This document shows positions 1-8,536 of a stretch of DNA of 56,717 nucleotides, in pieces. A program made the position numbers and the translations under genes. Under the pieces are notes generated by a model. The model had not been told where the DNA came from. It saw only the letters and a program-made list of their open reading frames with translations, and did not search any database. Source of the DNA: Acidobacteriaceae bacterium (GTDB lineage: Bacteria > Acidobacteriota > Terriglobia > Terriglobales > Acidobacteriaceae); NCBI GenBank assembly GCA_027307045.1, contig DAHUXR010000015.1, positions 1 through 56,717 on the forward strand, in the 5' to 3' direction. How positions within the stretch are numbered: position 1 is the first letter of the stretch; each line of letters begins with the position of its first letter.

Positions 1-609
1 GGAGGCAAGCACTTTCATGTTGAGGCCGTGGGACTTGTAACGTCAGTACGGGACGCGACGATACCCACCGGAGCAACCACTTTTGTAAAAGATACCAAGA
101 CCGGATTCGGCGGCGAGTTCAACCTGAATCTGGAAGTATTCAAGAACTTTCGCTTGATCGCCAACTCCTTCTATAGCGATGGTGGCGGACGATATATTTT
201 CGGCATGGGCCCGCAAGCAGTTGTTCTGCCGGATGGCGCCATCTCATTGGTCCACGCCGCTTCTACAACCGACGGTTTTGAATACCAGTTCACTAAGAGC
301 AGCATGCTGTATGGCTACTATGGCGGCGCATACTTCCAGCGCAATGCTTTTCCCGATACCAGCACCGGCGGCGGGAACAAGATCATTGGGTTCGGCGGTT
401 TGGGTTCATCGAACATCGTTAACCGGGCCATTCAGGAAGGCACTATCGGATGGGTACAGACTTTCTGGAAGAAGCCGCAGTATGGAGCTCTTCAACTCAT
501 CACGCAGTACTCGTACCTAACGCGCAGTCCTTGGTTCATTCCGAATGGGTTTCCCAAAAACGCTCACCTCGGCATGGGCTGGGCTGACCTGCGGTTCGTG
601 CTGCCGTAA
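1..609 (+). CDS. DcaP-like outer-membrane porin, 3' part (5' end cut by window)
   Basis: The reading frame is open from the first base of the window (G-G-K-H-F-H...), so the N-terminus lies outside; the GTG at 28 is internal. The 202 visible residues are the C-terminal half of a beta-barrel with alternating aromatic strands and many Gly/Tyr turns. It is clearly paralogous to the protein at 3240-4862: both share G-G-K-H-F-H, the NFRL-ANxFYSDGGGRY segment, the IQE-x3-WxQTFW block and a PKNAHL...VLP ending. In this family the barrel is a porin for small solutes in the outer membrane; the substrate cannot be read from sequence. A strong hairpin follows the stop codon. Barrel and paralogy are seen directly; the DcaP-like label is from memory of the family. 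Confidence 0.75.
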   Translation, partial: GGKHFHVEAVGLVTSVRDATIPTGATTFVKDTKTGFGGEFNLNLEVFKNFRLIANSFYSDGGGRYIFGMGPQAVVLPDGAISLVHAASTTDGFEYQFTKSSMLYGYYGGAYFQRNAFPDTSTGGGNKIIGFGGLGSSNIVNRAIQEGTIGWVQTFWKKPQYGALQLITQYSYLTRSPWFIPNGFPKNAHLGMGWADLRFVLP

Positions 610-630
610 GAAACCAAACCACAAATCAAA

Positions 631-660
631 AAAGAGGTCAGGCATGCGCCTGACCTCTTT
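631..660. terminator. Bidirectional hairpin terminator between convergent porin genes
   Basis: A perfect 13-bp stem (631-643 with 648-660, loop ATGC) lies between two convergent stop codons. It starts with AAAGAGG and ends in CCTCTTT, so both strands have an A/T-rich flank, as expected for a terminator used in both directions. Confidence 0.8.
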
Positions 661-678
661 GGTTGAAAAAGGTGAATG

Positions 679-2631
679 TTAGAACGTGAAAAGCGGGCCA
701 AATTCCGAGCGGAAGTCGTGCCAATCGCGCATCGGGCGGCCTGCGAACACGGGGAAGTTGCCGGTATTATTCAATGGCAGAGCGCGGGTGCGATAATTCG
801 ATTCTTCCAGAACGAACGTCACCCAGTTGTTCATCCTGTATTGCAGCGTACCGGCCATCAGGTCGCCTTTTTCGCGGCCGCCGCCTTCACGGCGAACGTC
901 GCGAGCGAGAACCTGATCATAACCATAATGAGCGTAGAAAGCCCATCCTGCATTGCGTCCCGCCGGATCGGCGTTAAATATACGCGAGAGTGGGAACCCG
1001 AGGTTGACGAAGCCGCCCTGTGCGCGCGGAGGCAGCGAGTTGGCGATTACCGGAACGCCCCCGCGCAGCCCGAACGCGGCCTGTGTTGATCCATCCAGCG
1101 ATGGGGCGGTCGCGGTAGAGCCAGGGGCAAAGCCGCCTGTGTCATTGAAAGGACCAAAAATCTGGCCACCGAAATAGTAGCGCAGGTCATTTCCGTTGTA
1201 GTACTTGGCAATGACGGTAACGAAGCGGGTGGGCAACTGAATTTCACCTGTCCACGCCAAACGCGTTGAACCGATCTGAGCGCCCCTCGGGAACGCAGCT
1301 TTGAACGCCGCGGGCACCGCTGCCGCATCGATATCAACCTGGCGCTCACCGCGAACGCCGCTGACGATGATCTGTGCAGGAGCGACGCCGGCTGCATGGT
1401 CAAGCTGCCATTGTCCGACAACGCGAGACTGGATTTCAGGTTTGCCGGAATCCGCGCCTTGTCGTTCGCCGAATCCAAGCTGGTTGCCGATGCCTTCACC
1501 GTTAGGATTGACTGCTCCGGCGGTGGTCAGGTCGGCGGGAAGGTTACCGAATGCAGGCATCACGATGGCAAATTCCGGCCCGATTTTGAAGCCGCCAAAG
1601 CTATGTTCCATGCCAACGCGGAATTGGGGATCGCGCTCATACAATGTTCCAAAGCCCACGCCGAGACCGGTGGTTTCAAACAGGTTTGGCAGAGTGGAGG
1701 AAGCAAACGGTGTCCAGTCCTGTCCGGCAACCAGGAAGAAGCTGTTCTTGTCGTCGTGCTTCCAGTCAATGCGGCCGTAAGCCAGTCGCAACTGGAACAT
1801 ATTGGAACGGATCGAACTGATGTTGCGGTTGTTCGAGCGGCCGAAGTTGCCTTCAAAATCCGCTTCTACTTTGGCTGTGATTACCACGTTGGGCGTGTCA
1901 AGCCACTCAAAGTTGGTGCCAAAGCGAGCAAAGCGCGCCTTAACGTGGAATTCGGGGATCATGTCCACGGTGTTGGGAGCGGCATTCAGTCCAGGCAGCG
2001 GGAAATCATTGCCGTAAGGCGACGACGTGTCATACACGGCGCTGGCCTTGAAGAACCCATACGGTTTCAGGTTGATGTTCTTCCCGATTTTGATGTCAGG
2101 AATAAAGCCTTCATGTTTCGAAGGATCCAGCTGCAGGACCCGGATGGGCGCAATGGCCGGGATGGGGCCGGCGGGAGGCGGGGTCTTGGGAGGCTGCGGC
2201 GGACCGCTCTGCCCCTGAGTAACCGTGGTGATCGCTACGGTGTTCAAGGTGGCCGGGGCTTCGCTGCTCGCCGGTGCGGTTGTTGTCACAGCCGTATTCA
2301 AGCTTTCCAAATCCGCAGCGGAGATGATTCCTTTGTCTTTAAGAATGGACAAAAGGCGTTGACGGCCTTCTGATGCCGGCGCAGTTGAAATGGCGTTGAC
2401 TTCGCTTGCGTTAAGGACGCCTTTATTGACCAGCAGGCGCAATAAAGGGTCAGTTGAAGCGCCTGTTGTGGCAGCCTGAGTTCGGCCGGTCACAGTCGTC
2501 TCGGTGGTCGCGCTTTCTGTGTCATTGGCTTTGTTCGCAGCGGCGGCTGCACTGTCGGATGCAATCGCGCCAACCGGCAGAACAAACAGTGCAAACAGTA
2601 CTGCCCATATACGGGTCGAGATGCGGATCAT
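679..2631 (-). CDS. Outer-membrane porin, DcaP-like, with low-complexity N-terminal domain
   Basis: A protein of 650 aa when started at the ATG at 2631, which has an AGGAGGG ribosome site nine bases upstream; the longer frame to 2667 has none. Residues 1-25 are a signal peptide (MIRISTRIWAVLFALFVLP... ending in an ASA-type site). Residues ~30-150 are Ala/Thr/Ser-rich and contain two short repeats of the type 'LLxxKGVLNAxEvnAI / ILKDKGIISAADLESL'. A Pro-rich linker follows, then ~450 residues of beta-barrel starting at LKPYGFFKAS. The barrel region (FARFGTNFEW, GQDWTPF, DWHDFRSEFG near the end) resembles DcaP-type porins. The function is general solute uptake across the outer membrane; the substrate is unknown. 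It differs from the paralog pair on both sides of it. Confidence 0.75.
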   Translation of the reverse strand: MIRISTRIWAVLFALFVLPVGAIASDSAAAAANKANDTESATTETTVTGRTQAATTGASTDPLLRLLVNKGVLNASEVNAISTAPASEGRQRLLSILKDKGIISAADLESLNTAVTTTAPASSEAPATLNTVAITTVTQGQSGPPQPPKTPPPAGPIPAIAPIRVLQLDPSKHEGFIPDIKIGKNINLKPYGFFKASAVYDTSSPYGNDFPLPGLNAAPNTVDMIPEFHVKARFARFGTNFEWLDTPNVVITAKVEADFEGNFGRSNNRNISSIRSNMFQLRLAYGRIDWKHDDKNSFFLVAGQDWTPFASSTLPNLFETTGLGVGFGTLYERDPQFRVGMEHSFGGFKIGPEFAIVMPAFGNLPADLTTAGAVNPNGEGIGNQLGFGERQGADSGKPEIQSRVVGQWQLDHAAGVAPAQIIVSGVRGERQVDIDAAAVPAAFKAAFPRGAQIGSTRLAWTGEIQLPTRFVTVIAKYYNGNDLRYYFGGQIFGPFNDTGGFAPGSTATAPSLDGSTQAAFGLRGGVPVIANSLPPRAQGGFVNLGFPLSRIFNADPAGRNAGWAFYAHYGYDQVLARDVRREGGGREKGDLMAGTLQYRMNNWVTFVLEESNYRTRALPLNNTGNFPVFAGRPMRDWHDFRSEFGPLFTF

Positions 2632-3239
2632 GATTTGAAACCCTCCTGGCTCCAACGAATTCACCAATCAATGTGATTTTTTAGGGCCCAGTTAGAGAAA
2701 AACCTTATAGCGAACCATCTCTAAAAATCTCTGGGAGACGGACATGTCCCGACTTCTTCGGTTCACAAAATATGAAAAAGACGGGGGTGGCATTCAGCCC
2801 CATAGGCTAGTCGTAATATCTTTAAAGTCAAGAAAAAACGCGAATTAGGTGTTTACCGGAACGGTGTGATTGAATATTCAGCGCTCGGTGTAATTGCAAA
2901 ATGACCCGGTTCTCCGCATCGCTGTCAAAAAAAATTTCAATTCTTGGATATGCTAATAAATCAGTTTCCCTTGAAACAAACGCAATGCCCGCTTCATAAA
3001 GCTCATTTTTGCCAACGAATGTAAGAAAACGCTCTCCGCTTTTTGAAATCCGGTCCACAGGAGACGTCCGCTTTTGCGGCCTCTCCAGTTTATGAAATTC
3101 TCATCTTCTGTTTTTAGTAGATTCGCGATGAAGCGTTGATTCGAGTTTGCCGGCCATGCAGCTGATTGCAAAAAGCCAGGCCGGAGCATTTAATTTCCCG
3201 ATTTGGGTCCGCGTAAAGAATCTGGCGGTTGGTTGCCGG
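2632..3239. other. Intergenic region with unrecognised short ORFs
   Basis: About 600 bases of lower-GC sequence between two leftward porin genes. Two overlapping minus-strand frames (3189-2953 and 3058-2828) contain protein-like stretches such as ERFLTFVGKNELYEAG and RIEIFFDSDAENRV, but neither has a ribosome site and I recognise no family. It may be a decayed gene or the promoter region of the porin at 679-2631. No clear terminator was seen. Confidence 0.3.
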
Positions 3240-4862
3240 CTAAGGCAGGACATATCGAAAGCTCGTGTAAACCATCAGTAGGTGTGCGTTCTTGGGACCT
3301 CCGGCCGGAACGAACCACGAACTGCGCGTCAGGTATGACGTTTGGGTAACCAGCATAACCGCGCCATACAGCGGATTGCGCCAGAACGTTTGCGTCCAAT
3401 CGAACGTCGGCTCCTGAATGGTGCGGTTATTGTTATTTGCCGATCCCGGCGCTCCAAAACCAATAAAACTGTTGGGCTTGGCCCCAATGCTGGTATCCAA
3501 GGTGAAGTCGCGCTGCGCATACATCGCGCCATAATAGGCGCCAAATTGCGTTTTCGCTCTTGGCTGCCACTCCAACCCAATCAGTCCCGTTCCGGAATGG
3601 ACCAATGAAGGGCTTCCATCAGAACGCATCACAACACTTGGGGCAAGACCGATGAGGTAACGGCCGCCGCCATCTGAATAGAAACCGTTTGCCAGCAGAC
3701 GAAAATTTCTGACCAACTCAATATTGAAAGCCCCGCCGAATCCGCCGCCGACCGTTGAACTGCTCTCAAAGTTAGCTCCAGCCGTAGGCTGAACGGTCGT
3801 CTTCACCGCCGTCAACAGGCCCTGCAACTCTGCATGGAAATGCTTGCCGCCGAAATCCCGGTCATAGGCAATCTTGGATAACACATCCGGAGCCACATTG
3901 GGCGTGGTGTTGTTGGTGTTGGTGGGATCAAGCTGCGAAGCCAGCTGCTGGGCAAATGCATTAGGCAGCGTGACCTCGCCAGCCCCGAACCCCGTATATT
4001 GCTCGGCATTTTCTATCCCCAGACCGGCTGACCAACGTTCGCTCGGGTGATACACCACCCTAAATTCAGCAGCGCGGGTATAAGGAATACCGACCTGCGC
4101 GTTCCCGTCTTCGTCATACGTAAGCGCAAGATCGCCCGGCATGGGCCCCACGCCGCGACGATTGGGCGTGAGCCAACTCCATGTCTGTCCGCCCATAAAT
4201 TCCCATTTGTTCCTCTTCAGGTCCACAAACGCGAGCCGCTCGCGGAATGTGTGGCTATTGGCTGTCACAAAGATGTTGCCTGCATCGTTGCCGTTGAAAT
4301 CCATCTCCGCGTAGGCGGTAACGTCATTCTTGCCGTACGTGCCAGACACTTTAAGATTAAGACGGCTGAATTGTGCGGTGATACGATTTTCCGTGAGATG
4401 GCCCTGCGGCGTGTTGCTGAAAGGAATCGCGCCGAAATTGGTGGTTATGATTGAACCGGAATTCGTGGTCCGGAAGACATTCTCAAAGTCGACAAACCCT
4501 CCGGGCGTGAACTCTGTTCCTCCAATCCGAAACGAAAGCGGTGATTCTTTCGGCTTCACGTCCTCCTGCACCAGCGCTTTGGCTGGTGTTACGCTCGCGA
4601 GGGTTGTATTCACCAAATGCGACGTCTGGTTGCGCTCGCCCTGCGCGCCAGACATGGCCTTGAGACTCTCGATTTCCTGTTGCTGACGCTCCATCTGTCG
4701 CTGCTGTTCAAGGATTTGTTTTTGCTGCGCGGCCATGGCTTCGCGCATTCTTGCCAACTCCGCCAGGACGTCACCCTGACCGGTGCCCGTGGAGGTAGTC
4801 TGTGCCACCGCAAGTGTGACGTTTAAAAACAGGGCGGCCCCCATCGGTAAACACTTCATCAT
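3240..4862 (-). CDS. DcaP-like outer-membrane porin with coiled-coil N-terminus
   Basis: A protein of 540 aa from the ATG at 4862, chosen because GGAGGAG lies five bases upstream (rc of 4868-4874); upstream in-frame ATGs have no site. Residues 1-20 are a signal peptide ending AVAQ. Residues ~30-70 are Gln/Glu-rich (MAAQQKQILEQQRQMERQQQ...), a predicted coiled coil as in trimeric porins of the DcaP type. The barrel starts near FRIGGTEFTPGGFVDFENVF and has the family-typical segments ENRITAQFSRLNLKVSG and FMGGQTWSWLTPN. It is a paralog of the truncated porin at 1-609. It probably forms a trimeric outer-membrane channel; its substrate is not readable. Confidence 0.8.
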   Translation of the reverse strand: MMKCLPMGAALFLNVTLAVAQTTSTGTGQGDVLAELARMREAMAAQQKQILEQQRQMERQQQEIESLKAMSGAQGERNQTSHLVNTTLASVTPAKALVQEDVKPKESPLSFRIGGTEFTPGGFVDFENVFRTTNSGSIITTNFGAIPFSNTPQGHLTENRITAQFSRLNLKVSGTYGKNDVTAYAEMDFNGNDAGNIFVTANSHTFRERLAFVDLKRNKWEFMGGQTWSWLTPNRRGVGPMPGDLALTYDEDGNAQVGIPYTRAAEFRVVYHPSERWSAGLGIENAEQYTGFGAGEVTLPNAFAQQLASQLDPTNTNNTTPNVAPDVLSKIAYDRDFGGKHFHAELQGLLTAVKTTVQPTAGANFESSSTVGGGFGGAFNIELVRNFRLLANGFYSDGGGRYLIGLAPSVVMRSDGSPSLVHSGTGLIGLEWQPRAKTQFGAYYGAMYAQRDFTLDTSIGAKPNSFIGFGAPGSANNNNRTIQEPTFDWTQTFWRNPLYGAVMLVTQTSYLTRSSWFVPAGGPKNAHLLMVYTSFRYVLP

Positions 4863-5181
4863 GATTGCTCCTCCGTTCATGGCTGTATTTCGGGACGCGC
4901 GAGTGAATTGCGGGCAGACGTCAGTCATCCTCGAACAAAAGTCTTAACATGAGATAACGTGTAAGTGCAAATCAAAAGGTTATATATATACGAAAATATA
5001 CGAATTATTATTAAGTTGGCAAAAAAAAGACTTCATCGTGAGTTTTCGCCATCAGCATTGCGAAATCGGCGCGCATCGCTGGCCATGAACCGAAAGGCAT
5101 TACAATCGCAGTGGACGGCCTTACCGGGCTCTCATGGTTCATTCGAATCCATAAGTCCGTAAGGAGGCTATATAAACGGTC
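4863..5181. other. Divergent promoter region, AT-rich
   Basis: A gap of 319 bases between the leftward porin and the rightward oxidase pseudogene. Positions 4965-5035 are strongly AT-rich (tatatatatacgaaaatata type sequence), unlike the neighbourhood, and probably carry the promoters. AAGGAGG at 5160-5166 is the ribosome site of the pseudogene. I could not assign -35/-10 elements with confidence. Confidence 0.4.
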
Positions 5182-6167
5182 ATGAATATTTCTCGACGTA
5201 ATTTTCTTAAGACGGCCGGTATCGTGGCGGGCAACGCTTTGGTTTCCTCGGCAGTGGCACAGTTGCCCGCTTCGGCCGCTAAGGCAGGAAGCGCTTCCCC
5301 GAGTTCAGGCAAGGCCGATTACACGATTCGAATCGCCGCCACCCCGCTGGAGATCGCGCCCAACAAGATCATCTCGCTTCACGATTAACGGCCGCATGCT
5401 TGGACATGGAGAGCCGATCAAAGTGAAGCAGGGTGAGCGCGTGCTATTTCACGTCCTGAACGGCAGCGCTACGGAGATTCGAAGCCTCGCTTTGCCGGGC
5501 CATACCTTCCGCGTGGTAGCCCTTGACGGAAACCCAGTGCCGAATCCCGCCACCGTTCCGTTCTTGTGGCTGGGAACGGCGGAGCGCGTCTCAGCTATCG
5601 TGGAAATGAACCATCCCGGCGTGTGGATCATGGGAGACACAAGCAACGATGATCGCCGCCACGGAATGGGTGTCGTCGTCGAGTATGCGAACCATGCCGG
5701 AAAATCTCAGTGGATCGCACCACCCAAGTTCCGCTGGGACTACACGAGGTTCGCTAAGCCGGACAGCCACGGCTCCGGAACCGGACGAAACCTTCGAAAT
5801 GACATTTGCCAAGCAGAATGCCGCCGAGACAGGATTCAATCGTTGGACCATAAACGGCGTGGCGTACCCGATGACAAACGCAATGGCTCCGCCCGCTTTT
5901 CATCTACATGAAGGTCGGCGTTACCGCGTGCGAATGCATAATGAGAGCGAAGATCTTCATCCCATCCACTTGCACCGGCACGTCTTTGAGCTTACCAACA
6001 TCATGGGCAAGGCCACTGCAGGGGTGATGAAGGACGTTGTCATGTTGGGCGGGTATCAGGAGATCGCCTTCGATTTCATGGCGAACGATCCTGGAATGAC
6101 GTTGTTCCATTGTCATCAACAGTTGCACATGGATTTTGGGTTTATGACGTTGTTTGACTGCGTATAG
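5182..6167 (+). pseudogene. Multicopper oxidase pseudogene: two frameshifts and domain 1 largely deleted
   Basis: Starts with a Tat signal (NISRRNFLKTAG) after a good ribosome site. Frame 1 runs to a stop at 5388. The homologous protein continues one base over from 5378 (F-T-I-N-G-R-M-L-G-H-G-E-P). A second +1 shift near 5768 leads into T-A-P-E-P-D-E-T-F-E-M, and the frame then runs to 6167. The last part is an intact cupredoxin domain 3 with HPIHLHRH and HCHQQLHMDF copper ligands. The opening of domain 1 (IAPNKIIS) joins directly to the start of domain 2, so about 130 residues with the HWHG and HxH trinuclear ligands are missing. This cannot be explained by base-calling errors alone. The gene is judged inactive. 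The intact family would be a periplasmic laccase/copper oxidase. Confidence 0.85.
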
Positions 6168-6206
6168 GCGGTTCGAAAATGCAGACAGCTGCACGCGTCA
6201 TTGTTT

Positions 6207-7727
6207 CTACCTGCGCCATTGGAAAAGCTTCACCAGCGCTTTCTTGATCCAAGGTTTCAAGCGGGACTTCATGGAGGCATCGCCCACCCGTTTGATAATC
6301 TCTGCCTGGGTGGGATAGGGATGTATTACACCTCCCAGATCAGCTATCTCGAGCTTGCGTTGAATTGCGAGGACTAGTTCGCCAATGCTTTCGCCCGCAT
6401 GGCGGCTTACCAGAGTGGCTCCCAAAATTCGCCCGTTGCTCTTATTGGCATGGACGCGGGCAAATCCGTTGGCTTCTCCATCCACCACCGCGCGATCATT
6501 TTCCTCCAACGACAAAGTGAACGTCTCGATGTCAATTCCCGCCTTTTGCGCTTCCCGTTCGTTCAGACCGACGTGCGCGATTTCCGGATCGGTATAGGTA
6601 CACCATGGAATCACCAGATTACTGGCACGTTTTCGGCCAAAGAAAAGGGCATTCTGCAAGGCAATCCGGCCCAGGGCTTCTGCCGCGTGCGTGAATTGGT
6701 ACCGTGATGCGACGTCGCCAGCCGCGAATATGTTCGGGTTTGATGTGCGAAGGTGATCATTGACCGTGATTCCCTTAGTGTCGTACAGGACCCCTGCGGC
6801 CTCCAGGCCCAATCCTTCAAGATTGGGGGTGCGACCAACCGCGACCAGAATCTCGTCTCCGCTTATTCTTTCCGCGCCATGTCCACGATCAAACAGAATG
6901 GTTTTTCCTTCCGCGGCCAACTCCACGCGTTGAATTTTGGCGCCCAGAACCATGGCGATATTCTCTCGTTCAAATTGCCGGGTAAGAATCGCGGCTGCTT
7001 CACGGTCCTCTCGTGGAAGTAGCGCATCACTGTCTGTGATGATGGAAACTTTGCTCCCCAGCCGGCTAAAACTCTGGGCGAGTTCACAGCCGATAGGGCC
7101 GGCTCCGATTATGATGAGCCTGCGGGGCAGGTCGGTCAGGGCGAATACTGTTTCATTGGTAAGAAAACCGGCTTCCGTGAGTCCGGGAATGGGAGGGGCC
7201 GCGGCCCGGGCTCCTGTCGCGATGATCGCCTTCTTGAATTCAAGGCGCTCGCCTGCGACTTCGACGGTATTGCTGTTAATGAACCGGGCTTCTTCCAGGT
7301 AAATATCAACGCCAAGTCCACGAAAGCGCTCTGCGGAGTCATGCGGCGAGATATCAGCCCGCACCCGCCGAAGGCGCTTCATCACTTCTGTAAATCGAAT
7401 TTTCGGGACCTGGGCTTCAATGCCGAACTCCCGTGCTTCCACCACCGCATGAGCGGCGTGGGCTGCGCGAATCAATGCCTTGGAAGGCACACATCCATAG
7501 TTCAGGCAGTCTCCGCCCATGAGATGGCGCTCCATGAGGGCCACCCTTGCGCCCAATATGGCGCCTCCTGCGGCAGACACCAGACCTGCTGTACCCGCTC
7601 CGATAACAACGAGGTTGTACCGGCCTTGAGGTTTAGGATTAATCCAGTTTGAAGGGTGAACATTCTCAATCAGCTTCTGATTGAATTCATCCTGCGGCTG
7701 GACCTCAACCGGCAGAGTGGCGTTCAT
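6207..7727 (-). CDS. Mercuric-reductase-like FAD-dependent pyridine nucleotide-disulfide oxidoreductase
   Basis: 506 aa; ATG at 7727 with AAGGAGAGG six bases upstream. FAD-binding GAGTAGL lies near residue 43, the redox-active disulfide motif GGDCLNYGCVPSK near residues 71-83, the NAD(P) site GAGPIGCE near 208, and the second FAD motif FAAGDVA near 315. The C-terminal dimerisation domain has HPYPTQAE. It lacks the heavy-metal-associated N-terminal domain and the C-terminal vicinal Cys pair of true MerA, so mercury reduction is unlikely. This 'mercuric reductase-like' family is commonly found beside TVP38/TMEM64 membrane proteins, and here a stub of such a protein overlaps the start by 23 bases. 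The physiological substrate is unknown. Confidence 0.85.
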   Translation of the reverse strand: MNATLPVEVQPQDEFNQKLIENVHPSNWINPKPQGRYNLVVIGAGTAGLVSAAGGAILGARVALMERHLMGGDCLNYGCVPSKALIRAAHAAHAVVEAREFGIEAQVPKIRFTEVMKRLRRVRADISPHDSAERFRGLGVDIYLEEARFINSNTVEVAGERLEFKKAIIATGARAAAPPIPGLTEAGFLTNETVFALTDLPRRLIIIGAGPIGCELAQSFSRLGSKVSIITDSDALLPREDREAAAILTRQFERENIAMVLGAKIQRVELAAEGKTILFDRGHGAERISGDEILVAVGRTPNLEGLGLEAAGVLYDTKGITVNDHLRTSNPNIFAAGDVASRYQFTHAAEALGRIALQNALFFGRKRASNLVIPWCTYTDPEIAHVGLNEREAQKAGIDIETFTLSLEENDRAVVDGEANGFARVHANKSNGRILGATLVSRHAGESIGELVLAIQRKLEIADLGGVIHPYPTQAEIIKRVGDASMKSRLKPWIKKALVKLFQWRR

Positions 7728-7941
7728 GCTGCACCTCTCCTTCTGCAGGCTGATTGAGTTCCTGCTGCAAGGCTCGTTTGGCTATCCGGGTGAGGAGCCA
7801 CAGGAGCAACGCGCCCGCGGCGAGCCCGCCCCAAAACAGTGCCGGACCAGCCGGGCTATCTTTAGTCGATTCGCCGGAGAACAAGTCAGACACATTGTGG
7901 AGCGCCGATCCCAGATATACATAAAGGATAGTAGCCGGCAT
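7705..7941 (-). pseudogene. TVP38/TMEM64 (DedA-type) membrane protein, C-terminal remnant
   Basis: 78 codons starting MPATILYVYLGS, the typical last segment of TVP38/TMEM64 proteins (usually ~220 aa, ending with a G-x-x-P-x-T-x-x-Y-x-Y-x-G motif and a final helix). One transmembrane helix remains (ALFWGGLAAGALLLWLL). An in-frame stop lies four codons before the ATG and no ribosome site is visible, and the preceding 500 bases hold no N-terminal part. I therefore read it as a 5'-truncated gene. It overlaps the flavoprotein start by 23 bases, as in an intact operon. It could still be expressed as a one-helix peptide. Confidence 0.65.
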
Positions 7942-8536
7942 CAGCGCTGTCTATGCACTGGTACAAAACAGACCGGCAGGCCGTACGCGCGTTGGTGGGA
8001 ACTCCAGCTTACCAGCGTTCGCGGCGGGTCCGATACAAGATCGAAGCCTCTTTGCGCGCTCGGGCAGAAAATGGCGCCGCGGCGGGGTACGATTGCGCCG
8101 ATTGTGGAACGTCTCCGAACAGTTTCTGATGGCAGCAGCTGCCCAGAACTTAAAACGGCTGGTGAGGTTCCTGACGCGACGTAACCTTTCGCCAGGGGTG
8201 AGTGGCGCGTGAAGGCACGAGGGGGTATGAGCGAAAGCAATGCCAGCGGAAATGGAATTATAGTTGGATTCTGATTCCGAAGAAGCCAGACCAGTCGTTA
8301 GAGTTCATTAAGTTTCATCTGGCTTATGTCAGCTAAGTGCAAACTAGTGATCAGGTGCTGCAACTATATTCAGCTTCTGCGGTTGAATTGAATAGTTTAA
8401 GTCTATTCTTAGCTTAATCTACAAATAAAATGTTTAGTTTTGTTACTCCAGACTAGTGTTAAGTAATAAACTATGCAGGCCCAGAGATGAGCCAGCGACA
8501 GGCGGCTGTTGTCCTCTGGCACAGAAAGAGAAACAT
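7942..8536. other. Intergenic region upstream of the beta-helix gene
   Basis: About 600 bases without a credible gene; the open frames are compositional shadows. GC falls sharply from ~8300 to 8470 (runs such as tagtttaagtctattcttagc), which probably marks the promoter region of the beta-helix gene. The truncation point of the TVP38 remnant lies at its left end. Confidence 0.4.

Noticed and set aside
6207..7727. True mercuric reductase
   Set aside because: It lacks the N-terminal metal-binding domain and the C-terminal Cys pair, and no other mer genes are nearby.
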